Source of the DNA: Neelides folsomi
Lineage: Eukaryota > Arthropoda > Collembola > Neelipleona > Neelidae
Direction of reading: 5' to 3'
Length of the DNA: 64,000 nucleotides
NCBI GenBank assembly: GCA_034687125.1
Contig: JAQGBZ010000230.1
Location: 35,396 to 99,395 of the forward strand
Shown: piece after piece, positions 21,501-35,009 of the stretch
How the letters are laid out: each line of letters begins with the position of its first letter
Numbering within the stretch: the stretch's first letter is position 1
Notes under the pieces: model-generated
The model's database searches: none
What the model was told of the DNA's origin: nothing
Seen by the model: the letters and a program-made list of their open reading frames with translations, nothing else
Program-made: the position numbers and the translations under genes

Positions 21501-24500
21501 TAACAGTAAAGGCATACTACCTATGATCTTATACAAATCTTCCATATCAGGAAATGTTATATAAAAGTTCCAGTTGTAAAAGTTATGTATATAGGTAGTT
21601 ATATTGGATATTTGATACCATAATGAAAATAATGATTAAAGAGAATGTATAAATTTATTTGATGAATAATCATAGGTGATTATTTCTTGTCTAAAAAGTA
21701 CATTTTTGTATCAATCTTTCACATATCAATTTCCTTTATTGCCAATTCAACCCTCGGGTTCTTTCCTTTTGAGTGTCTCGTAGAAAGTAACAACTTGATC
21801 CTCAAATTACACATCAATAAACCTACACTACAAAATTCCCAGTTAAATCTCTTCACCAAATGTGACTTAGAGAATCTCAAATTCAGTTCCATAATATTTC
21901 ATGTAAAATGTCTTCTAATTCTTAATTAATAAATATTAAAAGTATATTTCATTTCTTTCTTATTCTATACAATTTAACAACAATTAGCAATACACAGTTA
22001 TTTTATCAAATAATCTTGAACTGTATATTGCCCACACTGTACTTGTGAATATTAACTAAACTTCAATGTTAAAGGTCCATAAGTAGCTCTAAAATTTATC
22101 CGTCAACCTAATTTGAATTTCTCATCATAATGTGTATGAACATAAAAGGGATAATTTTAATCCAAGAAGGATTTTCATGTTTGCCCAAAAGCTTTGAAAA
22201 CAAGAAAGTCCAACAAAGGTTTGAAATTAAAGAACACGAAACCGGGAAAATCCAACATATCAAACCTGTCATGAATAATTAACATGGAAAAGTAAATCCC
22301 CTCAAAAACCAATCCATCTCCACAAATCCAACAAATATTCAAATGCTCACAATTTATCAAAAGAAAAATTTCATTATTGAAAAGTGTTAGAAAAATTTAA
22401 TCAAAAAGAAACGACTAAAACCAAACAAAGGCAATAAAACATTCTCATGTTAAGTAAAACAAAATCCTGCCATATTAAATACATAAAAAGATCTTACATT
22501 ACATCAATATTATTCATGTTAATTTTAATATCCATATAAATTTTACATTCAAATGCTCCGAATCCAAATTTTATATCCGAACTTCGGATATAAAAAGCGG
22601 CACAGGTGAATAAATAATAAAGTACAATTAATAAAATTCACTTTCATTCCGAATATTAATTTCCTATTCAAATGTTCGTTGACTATTTTAGAAGAATGGA
22701 TATGAAATAAATAAATAGATATATTTATATGAATATATATTGTATGGTATATGGAAAATATGGATTTAGCATGGCATGAGGTAAAGATAAGAATCACTCA
22801 CGACCATCAGTTCAATTACCCACTTTGACGGGATTCCATTAAAATGAGAAAATAGCGGGGAAGTCGATTAATTTGGCTTTTACAATAAATGCATATCATG
22901 TCATGTATTTCAATATCTCATCATATTTCATACTCTTGGCAACTACCATATGTGGGATAATATTCATATGGGAATCAAGTCACCAAATTCTCCATTTTCG
23001 GTACAGGGAAAGTGAAGGGGAGAAATGTGCGAAATTCTGAGGGACTCAACAAAGATCAATAGAAAGCTCCCACACATAAATTATCAAATTTATTTTTTTG
23101 CTCTAATAATCATGTAAACAAAAAACAACCTGTATAACATAAAATAACTGTATGGTATAAAATATATATGAGCCATGTCATTTAAATGTAGTGAAAGTAA
23201 AAATATAGTTAAAGTATGTAGGAGAAAATAAATGTCGGTTAAAGGTATTTGATCCATTTAAGTTTATTGTGTTGGTTTTGTATGTAAAAGTTGTTTATTG
23301 ATTCTCATGGGATTTACAAGAGGTTTTTGTGTCAAGAGTCCTCAAGTGTTGACACGAAGGGAAAACTCCAAGTTTGCTGACCAAACCCAAAATGAATAAA
23401 TCATTTAACCCCAAACCCAACCACCAAATTCTTCGTGACATCCACTCTATTAATTTACAACCACTCGGATATTCAAAATTCATACAAAACAGTCAAATCC
23501 CGAGATTAAAACCATTTTACTATTAAAATATTAAAATTCAACACTTTTAAATACGATTTTCATTTTATGTACAAATCTACAAATAATTCATTTTTAATTG
23601 ATATTATTAATATTTATTATGATTATGAAACTTCTTTACCATTAATATTCTGATTGCTAATTAAAAGATAATTTAGTAAAGTAATAAGTAAGATAATCCT
23701 AAAATAATTAAAAGCTCTTAAAAAGAAAACAAAGAAAATAAAGTAATGGGAAAATATTGCCGTCATTCCATAAATTAAAGATTTCCTAAATTATAGCGTC
23801 ATAAATATGTAGCCAATTACCATTAATGAATAATAAAAGGTAATCTTTAATTATCTAATTGCAGTTTATCTACAAAAAAGACACATTTATGAACATTAAT
23901 GACTAAAAATGACCAAAAATGGAAAATGTAATGCAGAGATACAATATGGCAAATCTCATTAAATAAAAATGAAATCTCATAAAATAAACCAATGTGTTGT
24001 TTGATATTATTTTTAGCTAGAGAAATTAGACGGAAATGATTTATTGGATAATGTGCGAAATAATTAAGAGAAGTTCATGAAAGTGTGAAATGAAAAACCT
24101 CAAGCTAAACAAAATTATTATTTTATTAAATTATCATTTTGGGGGACATTTTACTTCATTTTCTCCTAGACATTTATTTTAGTAATAAAACTGATTTTTC
24201 GGATTTTTCTGCCTTTAAGGTGATAATGTCGGAAGATGACAATGATGGGAGAAAGGGAAACATGGGAAAAATATTCGTCAGGTTTCTCTTGGGGATTGAT
24301 AAAGATGATGAAAAATAGATGCGGTTTTTATGCATGGAACTGTTGAACCGTGAGATTTCCAGGGTCGACTTCCACTTTCATCCTCCCAGGAGAAAAGATG
24401 GAAACAAATGACGTGTCGCCCCCGACGACGACCAAACCATCACACAAATAAATCCACACTTAAAACCATTTATTCAAAAGATGAAAAATCTTATTAGGAC

Positions 24501-27500
24501 AAAATTGAACAATAACACTCGGCTAATTTGACAATGGAAATTCATCACCCAACACAATATATTTTTATATACAATGTGAAATATATAAAAAGAACAAATT
24601 AATCAAATTATATATGAAATAAGAACATCATATAAATAATATACATTATTGCACATTTTATATTATGTTAATTAATCAAACTATTCAAGTTAAATATCAC
24701 CACCATATGCACTGGAAATCTAATATAAAAATTTCTGAATTGTAATAATTTCTAATATTATTTTAATGTTATTCGGTTTAATATTTAGTTTAATGAATCT
24801 GATTTTTGTTCATGTTGTAAATGAAGCATTGTGGAATGAAAAAGTTGAATAAAAAGAGTTGAGAGGTTCATTGGAACATCCCCGGGGATTCGACATTATT
24901 TGGAGATTGAGAGTTACAAGAGGAATAAAAAAGAAATGGGAGAAATCAAATGGGAACAAAGGAGAAGTTCAAGAGTCAATTTGCCCTTAATTCCCTTCCA
25001 TTGTGTCTCAGAAATCTCAAAAATCCTCGTCAAAAATCACCTTCAAAATCTTATAGGAAATCTGTTCCTATAAAATCATTTTTATACCAAGATTTTATAT
25101 CAGATATAATTCTAAGTATACACTTGACATCAAAATTGGTGCTAATATATAATTTACACAAGAACCCCTATATTCATGATTATACATACCATATATGCAC
25201 TCATGATATATTTAATATATCTGTATACCTTGATTATATAGTAGATATTAAATTGGAGCGGCAATTTAAAAATCTATATTTTCCGAGCTTATATAATTAT
25301 AATATCCAAGATAATAATACAACATGTATTAAAGTGTAAACTTATGTAATACAATGTTTATATAATATTTTGGTGTTGGTTTTATTGTAAGTGTATAAAG
25401 AAGCATTTTGTCAATTAGAGCTTTTGATTTTGATTGTAAAGGTGATTGAAGTGCAAATCCCGACCTGGGTTTCTCTCCAATAATTCCCCGTTAGAATCCT
25501 CTGCTTATCCAGGGAGGCTCAAAGGGGTAATTTATGGTCTGAGTCAGTTTGGCATGTTTAAAGTAATGTTGCAAGACTCGCTTTGAACTTTGGTTCAATT
25601 CCCCAACATCTTTGATGTTTAATTAGCCCTCGATTTATTCTCTGGATGTGGAAGTGAATTATCCGGTCGGGAAGGAATAAAGGAATCAAATTCCCTCCTA
25701 ATGTCAAAACTTTCCTCCGACCGCCAAAGCCCGGCGTAATAAAAGGAGAAAGTTAAAATGTAAGTAGGGGCCTTAATTACTCTTTTCCGCTCTACGATCT
25801 CCAGGAATTGAAGAATAACGTCCGAGAACTCGACTACCCAAAACGAACAAGATTTACGCCCTAGCACAAAACCAACCATATGTATTCACACCCTTCCCAA
25901 CCTGATCAATACTGCAAAACTAAACGGACCAAAACGAATGGAAAAGAACAAAAGTCAAACAATAAAATCATCACCTTTGCACTTAACACCAAAAACAAGA
26001 AACAAGACATTGATTTATTAAATACTCTAATATAATTTAAACTCTAAATCTTGATATAAATAAAGTTCCAAAATTAAAAAAACATTTAAATTCTGCGAAA
26101 AAATGGTAAAATGATGAAATATTATTTAACTGTCTAAATATTGCGAAATAGTTAATAAATGATAAAAAATATTTAACTGTCTAAAAATTGCGAATTAATG
26201 GAAAGGTAAGTGCAGAAATATTATAAAAAGTTAATGGGATTAAATAATGCGATAATAAACTTTTAAAATGTACTAGGCTAAACCTCGCGATTAAAAACCG
26301 TTTTCTTCTCATTGTAGGATTTTTGAGTTTATTAAAAGTGTTTTGATCCCCTGAAGCTCTTCACTTAAAATTCAAGAGCCAGAGTTGAAGTTTTATTTTT
26401 GTAATGAAGGCGATCTCTCCTTAATGAACACGTAGAAGGGAATTTGTGAAAGTGTGAAAGATGTAATTTAGGTTTTGTATGAGACCGTGGGTTGTTCAAT
26501 AAAAATTCAAATGTGGAGGTATTAATATTTATGGTTGTGAAGATGCGATCCACCTCTTGGCAAAAAAACCTTTTCATCCTCTCAGGATAATCCCTCTGAA
26601 TATTTCCCAAGAATTGAACTCTCCCCGTTAATGAACTCACGTATTCCACGCAGAGCTCCATGCATCACAATCTTACAAGGAATTTCATATTTAGACCCAA
26701 TCCACGATCCCAAACGACCAAAACTCTCCATTTCACACGCACAAATATAAATCAACTCTCTTTTCAAAAAAATATTTTCATCACCTCCAAAAAAATCTCC
26801 ACCAGAAAGATCTCTTGAAGAAAATCCAATCAAAAAATTGTATTTAAACATGATATATCAAAGGATAAATCAAAAAATTAAAATTGATCAAAATGATCAA
26901 TAAAAAATAACCAGAATCCAAGTTAATTTAAAATTGGAAGTATATAAATAGATATGTTTATAATAAAAATGTATGTTAGGTAAATTGAAGTTTATTAAAG
27001 AATTTATTTAAACAAGACAATGAAAATAAAATTTTTGTCCAACAATATGAATCAAATGATTAAATCAATATCAAATGATTGAAATGTCGTGGGGTGGAAA
27101 AAGAGGCCAAGTGGAAGTGAAAGATAAAGTCAATTGACTCAGAAATTCAAATAAGGTAAATTGGAAATGATGGAAATTTTCTTTTTGGGTCAAACTGTCC
27201 AATTTTTCAATTTACCTCCCTCGTCCATTTTCAATTTGTCGTCCACTTCAAAAAAATTCATTTTCCCCCTTTTCTCTTTTCATTTTCATTATCCTTTCAG
27301 CATTCTCTTTGTTTGAGCTCCAAATATCCAAAATATATGCATTGGATAAAATAATGAATAACGTCATGAATCTATTGTTTATAACGCCGTTGGGTATGCT
27401 TATGAAATATGCAAGCCATTTAAATTTTTAATTTTTAAATGCAATTGTATGAGTAAGTAAAGGAATGATAATCTCTTTTATTCTTTATTATCTTAATTCT

Positions 27501-30500
27501 GTGTAATCCCAATCTTTTTATTCTTTCAATAATTATATATATTTAACCACGCTATTTTCATTTATTACTTTATTGTATGATATAATATTACACATAGATT
27601 TTTTTGTTTTATAGTTAACTTTAATACTATTTAAACATGTCCAGCGTGTCTTACAAGAAAATTGAGGTATTTTTAAATAGCACTTTTATTTTATTTTATT
27701 ATAATTTTATTAAATACATTTGTAATCTGTTGGCTAAATACATTTAAATACCAATTCCAATGTTTTGCACTCTTCCCATACAAAGTACAAAATATTTGAA
27801 TTATAAAGGAATATAATCTCTGGTTGTCATTTCCGATATGAAATATGCTATGGGGCTCAGAAGCATATTTCAACTCGGAAGTTTGGAAAAGAAGAGGAAT
27901 GTGAGGTGCATTTAGAACATTTGGAGATAAAAGTTGGGCCTGAAGTCAAACACATCCACGACATGAGGAGTTTACAAACTATCCAATTAAAACTTTATTA
28001 AAATTATTCCTTTTATACAATTCTTCATTTTAATTGTTTTTTTAATTATTCAATTACAAATGTTTCTGTCAGAGGTACTCATCCCATTTGCACAAATAAT
28101 GAATTTACACTTTAATTTTCAATATTTACATTAATTGCTAAATTATTTTTATTACTCGTATTAAGTATATAATTAAGATTATAGCACAATAACCACCAAT
28201 TATGTGTAAATGTTAAATAATTAATTAAGCTTAAAATATGTTTATTTAGCATTATTATTTCTTAATTAAAACTTCAGGTTGGATCAACATAATATATTCC
28301 CCTTGTAAGGTTTAAGTAGTTTTTTATAAAAGGATTTAATAGGAATTCAATTTCACAATTTGATTAATTTTTTCCATCCGGTTAATGAATATCTATGAAG
28401 AATAAAATATCTCAAACGTTCATTAAAAATGAATAAAGCCCAGATTTTAATCCTTCATTTTCAAAAAGGATCAAATGGAATAAAAAAGTTTTTCCTCAAG
28501 TAACTTTTTAATTAAAACAAGGGTTTAATTACCAATTAGCTTTATTTAATAAAAAGCATTATGTTCCATCAAGTTGCACCAAATTCACACTGCGCCTATT
28601 ATTTCAAATAGCACTATAATTCACATTCACATTAATAAATATATCAATGAGTATTTAATTAATTAAAAAACTTTAACTTCGTTTCAACTTACACATTTGA
28701 ACATTTTGAGTATAAAATTTAAAAATAATTTAAGTATGGTAATAATAACTTATCTACTTAATGCTGAAATACAATATGCTTTGTACATGTAACGTATCTG
28801 TAGGATAGGTATGGTATTACATAGATCATAAAGTTGTTAAAGTTTAGCCAACTTAAATTTGCACTTGGTACAATTTGAGTAATCGAGTTATTAAGAAATT
28901 GCAAATCTTCTCAACTCTGACCTTTTGAAGAAAGAAGTTGAAGAAAGGAGAAAGACGAATAAAAGACGAGGAAGAAAGAAGGAAGAGAAAAAGCTCTGAC
29001 CTGAAAAAAACATTTATTTCATATCTTTTCATCTTAATAATGGAAATGAAGGTTTTTAACTTTTTAATAAACTTAATGGACTTTTTTAAGCGGCTTTATA
29101 ACTAACATTAAGCAGATTTAACAACTAGCAATAAGCAAATGGCACTCAGAAGAAAATCTTTTAAAGTTAATTCAAATGATCACATTTTATCATGAATGAT
29201 GATAGTTATCTTCAGTATACAATTTCTCAAAATAAAAATTATTCTTATTCTCTTTGCAAAAAATTCGTAATTTTTGTATTATGTATTCTACATATATTTT
29301 TTCTATTTTGTCTAAATTGAAGAAGGGAACTTGTGTTGGTTGAAATAATAAAATGTTTAGAAATGCTTTTAAGTCATGGCCGTGGAAGCGTGGCGAGTAA
29401 TTGAATAAGGATTTGGACCAAATGGACCCATCCACTCCACTTGGAAAATCCAAATGTCCCATTAACAAATCAATGTGACAAGGAGATTAAGATCATTCCA
29501 AATCCATCAATCTGACCAACAACTGAACCAAATGGGCCTTAAGACTTCAACGATACAAAATAAACCGAACCATACAAAATAAATCCAACCATACAAAAGT
29601 GATAGTACAAAACTGGTAATTTCACAAAATACTGTGGGCAAACAATTATTTTGCAATTATTTGTTTAATATTTTGTATAAATTGATTAAATTCTTTAAAT
29701 GTCTAAATGTAAGTCTAAATAGTTTAAATAACATCTCGATTAGCAAATGTATTATTGAATTGTGATCGACACGTGCTCCCATCCTTCACGTTTTAACCTT
29801 TGGCCCTTCAAATACCCGTGGTGGAATTCACCACAAAGGAAATTCAAAGACTTCCCCAAAGTGAATCAAATTGTTGGAGCTATTCAACAACTAATACACG
29901 TAGTCTGTATCTATTATCTATACACCTAATTCCTATACAACATTATAGAAATTCCCATACAACTGTAATACATACAGATATATCTACCTAAATATAAGTA
30001 ATATACCTATTATTATATACTGAATAAAATACTTAAAAACTATACAATACCACCTATATTTATTTTGCAATATTCATTTAAAATATTTAGTAAAAGTATC
30101 GTGTGTGCAATATAAGTGAAATAAATCAGTATGATAGTATATATATAGATAATATAAGATATAGGGAGTTTTATATTAAAGGGGGGCATTGAATTGTTGG
30201 GTAAATGGCGGGAGAATAAAAATTCCCTTTTCAACTCCATTCCAATTACATTACACATCCACATTTGTGCATCTAAAGGGCTTCAATCGGCCTTTGGGTC
30301 TCTTGAGGGTTCTTCACCCAGCTCCGCAACATCTCAAACATCGAGGATGAAGGTTGGGAAATTTAAACCCGTACACAAAGTCTGGACCAACACGTAAAGG
30401 GAAAAAAAGTGGATCGATGAGGAAATTCCTAAGACGCCAATTTACTAAACATCTTAACTTGATCCTCAGTGTAAATATTATAAGCCTTTCTAAAACAATT

Positions 30501-31015
30501 CACTTCCCTCCACTCGCTCCAATTCACATCAATTTACTCTCCTAAATAGCCAACACAAAGGAAAGTCTGACATTGAATTTGAGAAGAAAATCTAAAATCC
30601 CTCAAGAAAACGTCTTAAACAGACAAAACACAATACCTTAGGTATTATATCAAAAATCTCAAAGATCATTCTTGTTAAATTCAATTTAACCTGTTTAATA
30701 AAAATTGAGATATTTTGGCAAAAAGAAAATTTAATCGGGGAAGATTTCCAAAAATAAATTTTGCTAAAAAATCCCTCAAGCGAATCCATTTTCAAATTAT
30801 TTAGTATTTCAATTTACTTTATGTTAAAAATGGAAATCGAATGTTTAATCTATAGACATATAACATTTGTAATGAGTCTGTTAACGTAATTAATATAATA
30901 TAATTTTTATATTAAATTCCAAGAATTTGTATATAAGAACAAGGAGTATAACAGACACATATAAGGCAAATAAGCACAAATAAATAAAAATTGTTTATAA
31001 TAAAATTAACCGGAA
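15527..31015. other. Long AT-rich region without recognised genes
   Basis: About 15.5 kb. Only short open frames occur (the longest is about 129 codons at 24950–25339, the next 98 codons at 26365–26661), none with a signal peptide, domain or coherent splice partners that I recognise. Less AT-rich patches at 25440–25880 and 26280–26850 are the most likely places for missed exons. The region could instead be an intron or regulatory desert of a gene whose exons lie outside it. Confidence 0.45.
17872..17986. repeat. 39-bp tandem repeat, three copies
   Basis: Copies begin at about 17872, 17911 and 17950. The unit reads ACGAATATAAATATAAATTA followed by TTAATAATATTATAAAAAT, and the first copy has ACAAATA at its start. 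It is AT-rich and non-coding. Confidence 0.85.
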
Positions 31016-31107
31016 ATGTTTTTTCATCCATTCGTTGCATTTAGCCATTTCATTGTTCAATTGGGTCAAAAGACTTTGAAAAATTTAACTGAGGAAAAAG
31101 CCACAAC
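31016..31107 (+). other. Probable 5' UTR exon of the Diedel-like gene
   Basis: The sequence up to AAAGCCACAAC at 31107 is followed by a strong donor (GTGAGT, 31108–31113), and an acceptor (TTTTTAG) lies directly before the ATG at 31212. A TATA-like TTTATAATAAA lies at about 30993, so the transcript may start near 31025. An ATG at 31016 opens a frame that would run through the junction and stop soon after, overlapping the main start. It only matters if transcription starts upstream of it. Confidence 0.6.
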
Positions 31108-31211
31108 GTGAGTATATAAATTAACTCTAATTAATTAAACATACTTGATCAATTTAATTAACATTTTTTAATTTTTAAAATTTTAAAATATTTTCAATAT
31201 TTAATTTTTAG

Positions 31212-31625
31212 ATGGGCAAATTCGTAATTTCTCTGGCCCTGGCTGCCGTCCTCAGCCTTCAAATTCTGAAAGTGTCAAGTGAATGTTGCGGATTGGCTTG
31301 CAAGAAGGACAAAGAAGATCTTTGTGCCGACGGATCAGTTCCTGTCGGACCAGCCAAATGTTGCGGCAAAGGAGCTTGCAACATTTTTTGTTGCAATTGT
31401 GACGAAGGTTGTTTGGCTGGCAAAGCTTGTGATGGTTTAACAAAGGAAAATCCCAACTACTTTGATAAAATGGATACAAATAAGGATGGGAAAATTAGCG
31501 AAGATGAATTAATCGAAACCACCAATCAGATTTATCACCCGGAAGATCTACAAGATCTAGATTTCGGATTTTTAGATAGAAACGGTGACGGAACAATCAA
31601 CAAAACTGAAATTGACCTACCATGA
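31212..31625 (+). CDS. Secreted Diedel-like protein fused to an EF-hand pair
   Basis: A 137-residue frame with a signal peptide (residues 1–23, MGKFVISLALAAVLSLQILK…SS). Residues 24–75 form a cysteine-rich domain with 12 cysteines: CC at 25–26, then 30, 38, CC at 50–51, 56, CC at 60–61, 63, 67 and 73. The segment CGKGACNIFCCNCDEGCLAG closely matches the signature end of the Diedel family, small circulating proteins that restrain immune signalling in Drosophila and have relatives in insect DNA viruses. Residues 84–137 hold two EF-hand loops with all calcium ligands present: DTNKDGKISEDE (88–99) and DRNGDGTINKTE (122–133). Known Diedel proteins, as I recall them, end after the cysteine domain, so the calcium-binding tail is unusual. 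The ATG directly follows a splice acceptor, so the upstream exon is non-coding. An AATAAA lies about 20 bp after the stop. A role as an extracellular, calcium-regulated immune or developmental signal is inference. Confidence 0.85.
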   Translation: MGKFVISLALAAVLSLQILKVSSECCGLACKKDKEDLCADGSVPVGPAKCCGKGACNIFCCNCDEGCLAGKACDGLTKENPNYFDKMDTNKDGKISEDELIETTNQIYHPEDLQDLDFGFLDRNGDGTINKTEIDLP

Positions 31626-31643
31626 TAAAAATAATGTAATTTC

Positions 31644-31649
31644 AATAAA
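31644..31649 (+). terminator. Polyadenylation signal of the Diedel-like gene
   Basis: AATAAA about 20 bp after the TGA at 31623–31625, inside TTTCAATAAAATTAAA. The 3' UTR is evidently very short. Confidence 0.55.
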
Positions 31650-34600
31650 ATTAAAAAATTAATTTGATTCAATGTCTTATTCAACATTTATCCAATCCCT
31701 TTGAATCTTAAATAATTTAAAATTAATCAATTGCCATGATTATTAACTGATAGTAACCAAGCAACGATTTTTTTTATTTTTTTCATTGAATCTTATTCTA
31801 ACTTACTAAAACACGCTATAAATTACTTTAATATTTTAGCATAGCATAAATAACATTGTATTTTAGTATAATTATAACAGATATTGTAAATTCCACGTAA
31901 TTATAAAAATTCTAACAAATGGACTTCAATAGTTCAACGTCGTATAAAGTTACAGGAAATAAAAATGTCATTTTATCTGAATGTAGCTTTAATGTATTCA
32001 TTAAAAACATGCCATATATAAATAGTTGAAGGGTATTAATTACATAAGGGACAAAAATTGCATTATAAAATCACTATAAAATCATAATTATAGGAAAATA
32101 AAGTTTTCTTAAAAAATGACAAAATTTTCAGTATATGAGTACATTACATTACGTACATTACATGGAGGTTGATGCTGACGTTAGTATAAAAAATAGATGA
32201 TCTAATGTGTGATCTAATGGATAAAAGTAAGATAATGATAATATAAGAAGAGAGGTTTTGAATACCCCTAGGAGTTTATAAATCTCCTTTACTTTTTCCA
32301 AAGATTTATTCCGTCCCTTGTACAAAGAGATACATGAAGGAAAAAGGAAGCTCAGCATGGAGTCAATGGAGAAATGAAAAGCTCACATGTTCCATCACAA
32401 AACTTCCTCAACTCCTTTATGCCAAAACATTGATAAATGGAAATTCCCATATAATCAAATTTTAATTTGCAAGGAAAGCTAAATTGGATGATAAATTGAT
32501 CCAAAATATCCAAATATATACATTATACATTACAACATTACTATACATAAAATATATTAAATTCCACTTATTCGCACAGTTCCAAATTCTCATACAATTC
32601 AAGTTTTATAATTTACAATCCGGGCTTTGTAATATTTAATATATACCTATTTAATATACGAATAGATCTGTTAATGAAATTTAAATATGTATGGAGGAAA
32701 TGAAAATATTTTTGTGGATTAAATGTAGAAAAAAGTGAAAAGAGGTTTGACAGAGGGAATGTAATCCGGGATTTGTTGAGGGAGTGAAATGTAAATGAAG
32801 GTGAAAGGGGAAGGAATGGGAAAGGTTCGGAGTTCGGATCTCATTTGAATAATGTGACTCGGAAAGAGAGGATCCTTTTAATAGGACAAAATATTGTTGG
32901 AATTCCCCCAACCATCCATTCAAATCTCCACCATTAACTTCACAAATTACACAAAATTCATCATAAATCAATCCTTTAAACCTCAATACATAATTTAAGT
33001 CTAAAATGTTTGGATCAATTCAACAAATAAAACATAAATTAAATCAATTTCATATAAAAGAGTAAATAAATCCTACACAATTCCAATTTTATAAAAAGAA
33101 CGATTAAATAAATATAATCGGTTCTTTTAACTGGGAAATCGTATAAAATAGAAATCTCGAATTTATATTATTTTTTATTACACTTCATCTTTCAAATATT
33201 TCAAACTTCACTCACAAAACTACTATGAAAAAAAGATGCCCAGGACGTGTTTATATTTACAATTTATGAAATCACAAGATTTGAAATAATAAAAGACGGG
33301 TAATAAAAAAGGAGTCGGATTGAAGAATGAAAAATTCCATCTCATGACCAGATGTTATGAAATCGTCCATTGGGAGTTTTGGGACTGAGTTGATGAAAGA
33401 GATAAAAAGGGCGAAGGAGGAGAAATCCTGTGGATTTATCTAAAACTTAAACTTTAATGATCTCTTTTGAAATGGCGAGTGATTTGAAGGAGGAGTTGAG
33501 TGATGATGGAAAGGACATTCAACTCCACACATTCAATTTCACGGATCAGTCCGCTAATAAAAGTTTATAGGGATCGGATCTCCTCCTCTTTGAAGTAAAC
33601 AGCTGGGATTGAATTGTAAAACAAGGCTATTTACTCCCACAGAAACTCATCTCCACCCTTTAATTCAAAACATCCAATTCCATCACGAACATCCTTTCAA
33701 AAATAATCAAAATAAAAATTTCGACTAATAACAATTCTTTCCCCAAATATAATACATAAAATAAAAATTTCTTAACATTAAACATCACAAATTACATTTT
33801 CAGATAAAATAACATTTTATTCTTATTTTTATTATTACAAATTACATTTTTCTAGTTCAATAAAATTTTTTTTCTAGTTTTTGAAATTGGTTCGCGAAAC
33901 TGAGTTAATAAAATTCGCAAAATTTAGACAGCAATTGAATTAGCAATAAAATGGCGTCCGTTCCCAAGCAACATCTTAATTTTCTTAATGATCTCTATAA
34001 TGCGTCATTGGTTATAGTCCATTTACTCTGAATAAAATGGCCCAACCAAAATTGGCACCTAATTAATCCCATTCATTTACATAGAAATATTTAGGCGCAA
34101 TTTTCGGTTTGGCGATTTTATTCAGAGTGAATGGACTTTTGTAAATCTTCATTTAAAGTGAACAATTATGCTAATAGCTTAATGGATGATCTTAACAAAT
34201 GTGGGAATAAGTTTGATAATTTATTTGATAATTTATTTAGGCTTTTCCTTAAGAATCCTTCGGAGGGTCAAAGTGTCCTGTTGGTGGTTGATTAATTATT
34301 TCCCTCAATTCTCTTCCCCTGGCAGTGAAAGGAGGAGAGTTGAAGATAAAAAGAGATGATGGGAGTTTAGTCATTGTGATTTGTGTGGTCGGAGAAGGCG
34401 TTTCTCCCAACTTTTCTCCTCTCCTTTTCTCCCCATTAAACTCCCCATTCATCTCACAAAGTCCCAAGGTTCTCCTCCTCCCTAATCCAAACACAAAATC
34501 CCCTCTTTGCTCTCACATTAAATAAACAGAAACAAAAACCACATTCGGCCATTAAAATCAACAAGGGAGACAATTTACGAATTTCACAAAATTTCTGGGA

Positions 34601-34983
34601 GTTTCCAACTTCCCAAAATCAAGGTTGATATTTTACAAATTTATTTACAAGGTCAAAGGCCAGAAAATCTATGATTAATTTAGGGTATATTATTTTAACG
34701 GATTTGGTATTTTAACAGATCAATTTCCCATTTTAAACTAAAATTAAATCCCAAGTTCAAATTAACCCTCGGCTTTAAATCAACCATTATTTACTTAGTG
34801 AACATAAATTGATGAATGATGATCGAAGATGATGAATAAGATTTATATCTTATTTATTTAGCATCAAGCTTTAAGAGCAATTTTGTGAGAACGTGGGTTT
34901 GTATTCATTTCAAGGCTTTGTCTTTTACTTATTGTTAATAGCTTTAAGCTTCGCTTAAAATGTCCAAGATAAGAAGTTCAAAT
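31650..34983. other. Intergenic region downstream of the receptor gene
   Basis: AT-rich sequence between the Diedel-like gene (+) and the 3' end of the receptor gene (−). Apart from the hairpin element at 34017–34136, nothing was recognised. Short open frames, such as 34249–34494 on − and 34325–34525 on +, overlap each other on opposite strands and show no domain. Confidence 0.5.
34017..34136. mobile_element. 120-bp near-palindromic hairpin element
   Basis: The left arm GTCCATTTACTCTGAATAAA…CACCTAA (34017–34062) and the reverse complement of the right arm (34091–34136) match over about 46 bp with roughly seven differences, leaving a 28-bp loop. This is the shape of a foldback MITE. No target-site duplication is obvious. 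Confidence 0.75.
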
Positions 34984-34992
34984 ATTTATTAA
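34984..34992 (-). terminator. Polyadenylation signal of the receptor gene
   Basis: On the minus strand AATAAA occurs within GTTAATAAATATT about 20 bases after the TAG at 35010–35012. Confidence 0.5.
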
Positions 34993-35009
34993 CTTACTTT
35001 GACAAAGTC

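Noticed and set aside
24950-25339. 129-codon plus-strand frame
   Set aside because: The second half is low-complexity AT-rich sequence rich in Ile, Tyr and Asn, as expected by chance in this composition.
31016-31107. Coding first exon for the Diedel-like gene
   Set aside because: Splicing this open stretch to 31212 leads to a stop after five codons in the second exon, so it cannot extend the secreted protein.
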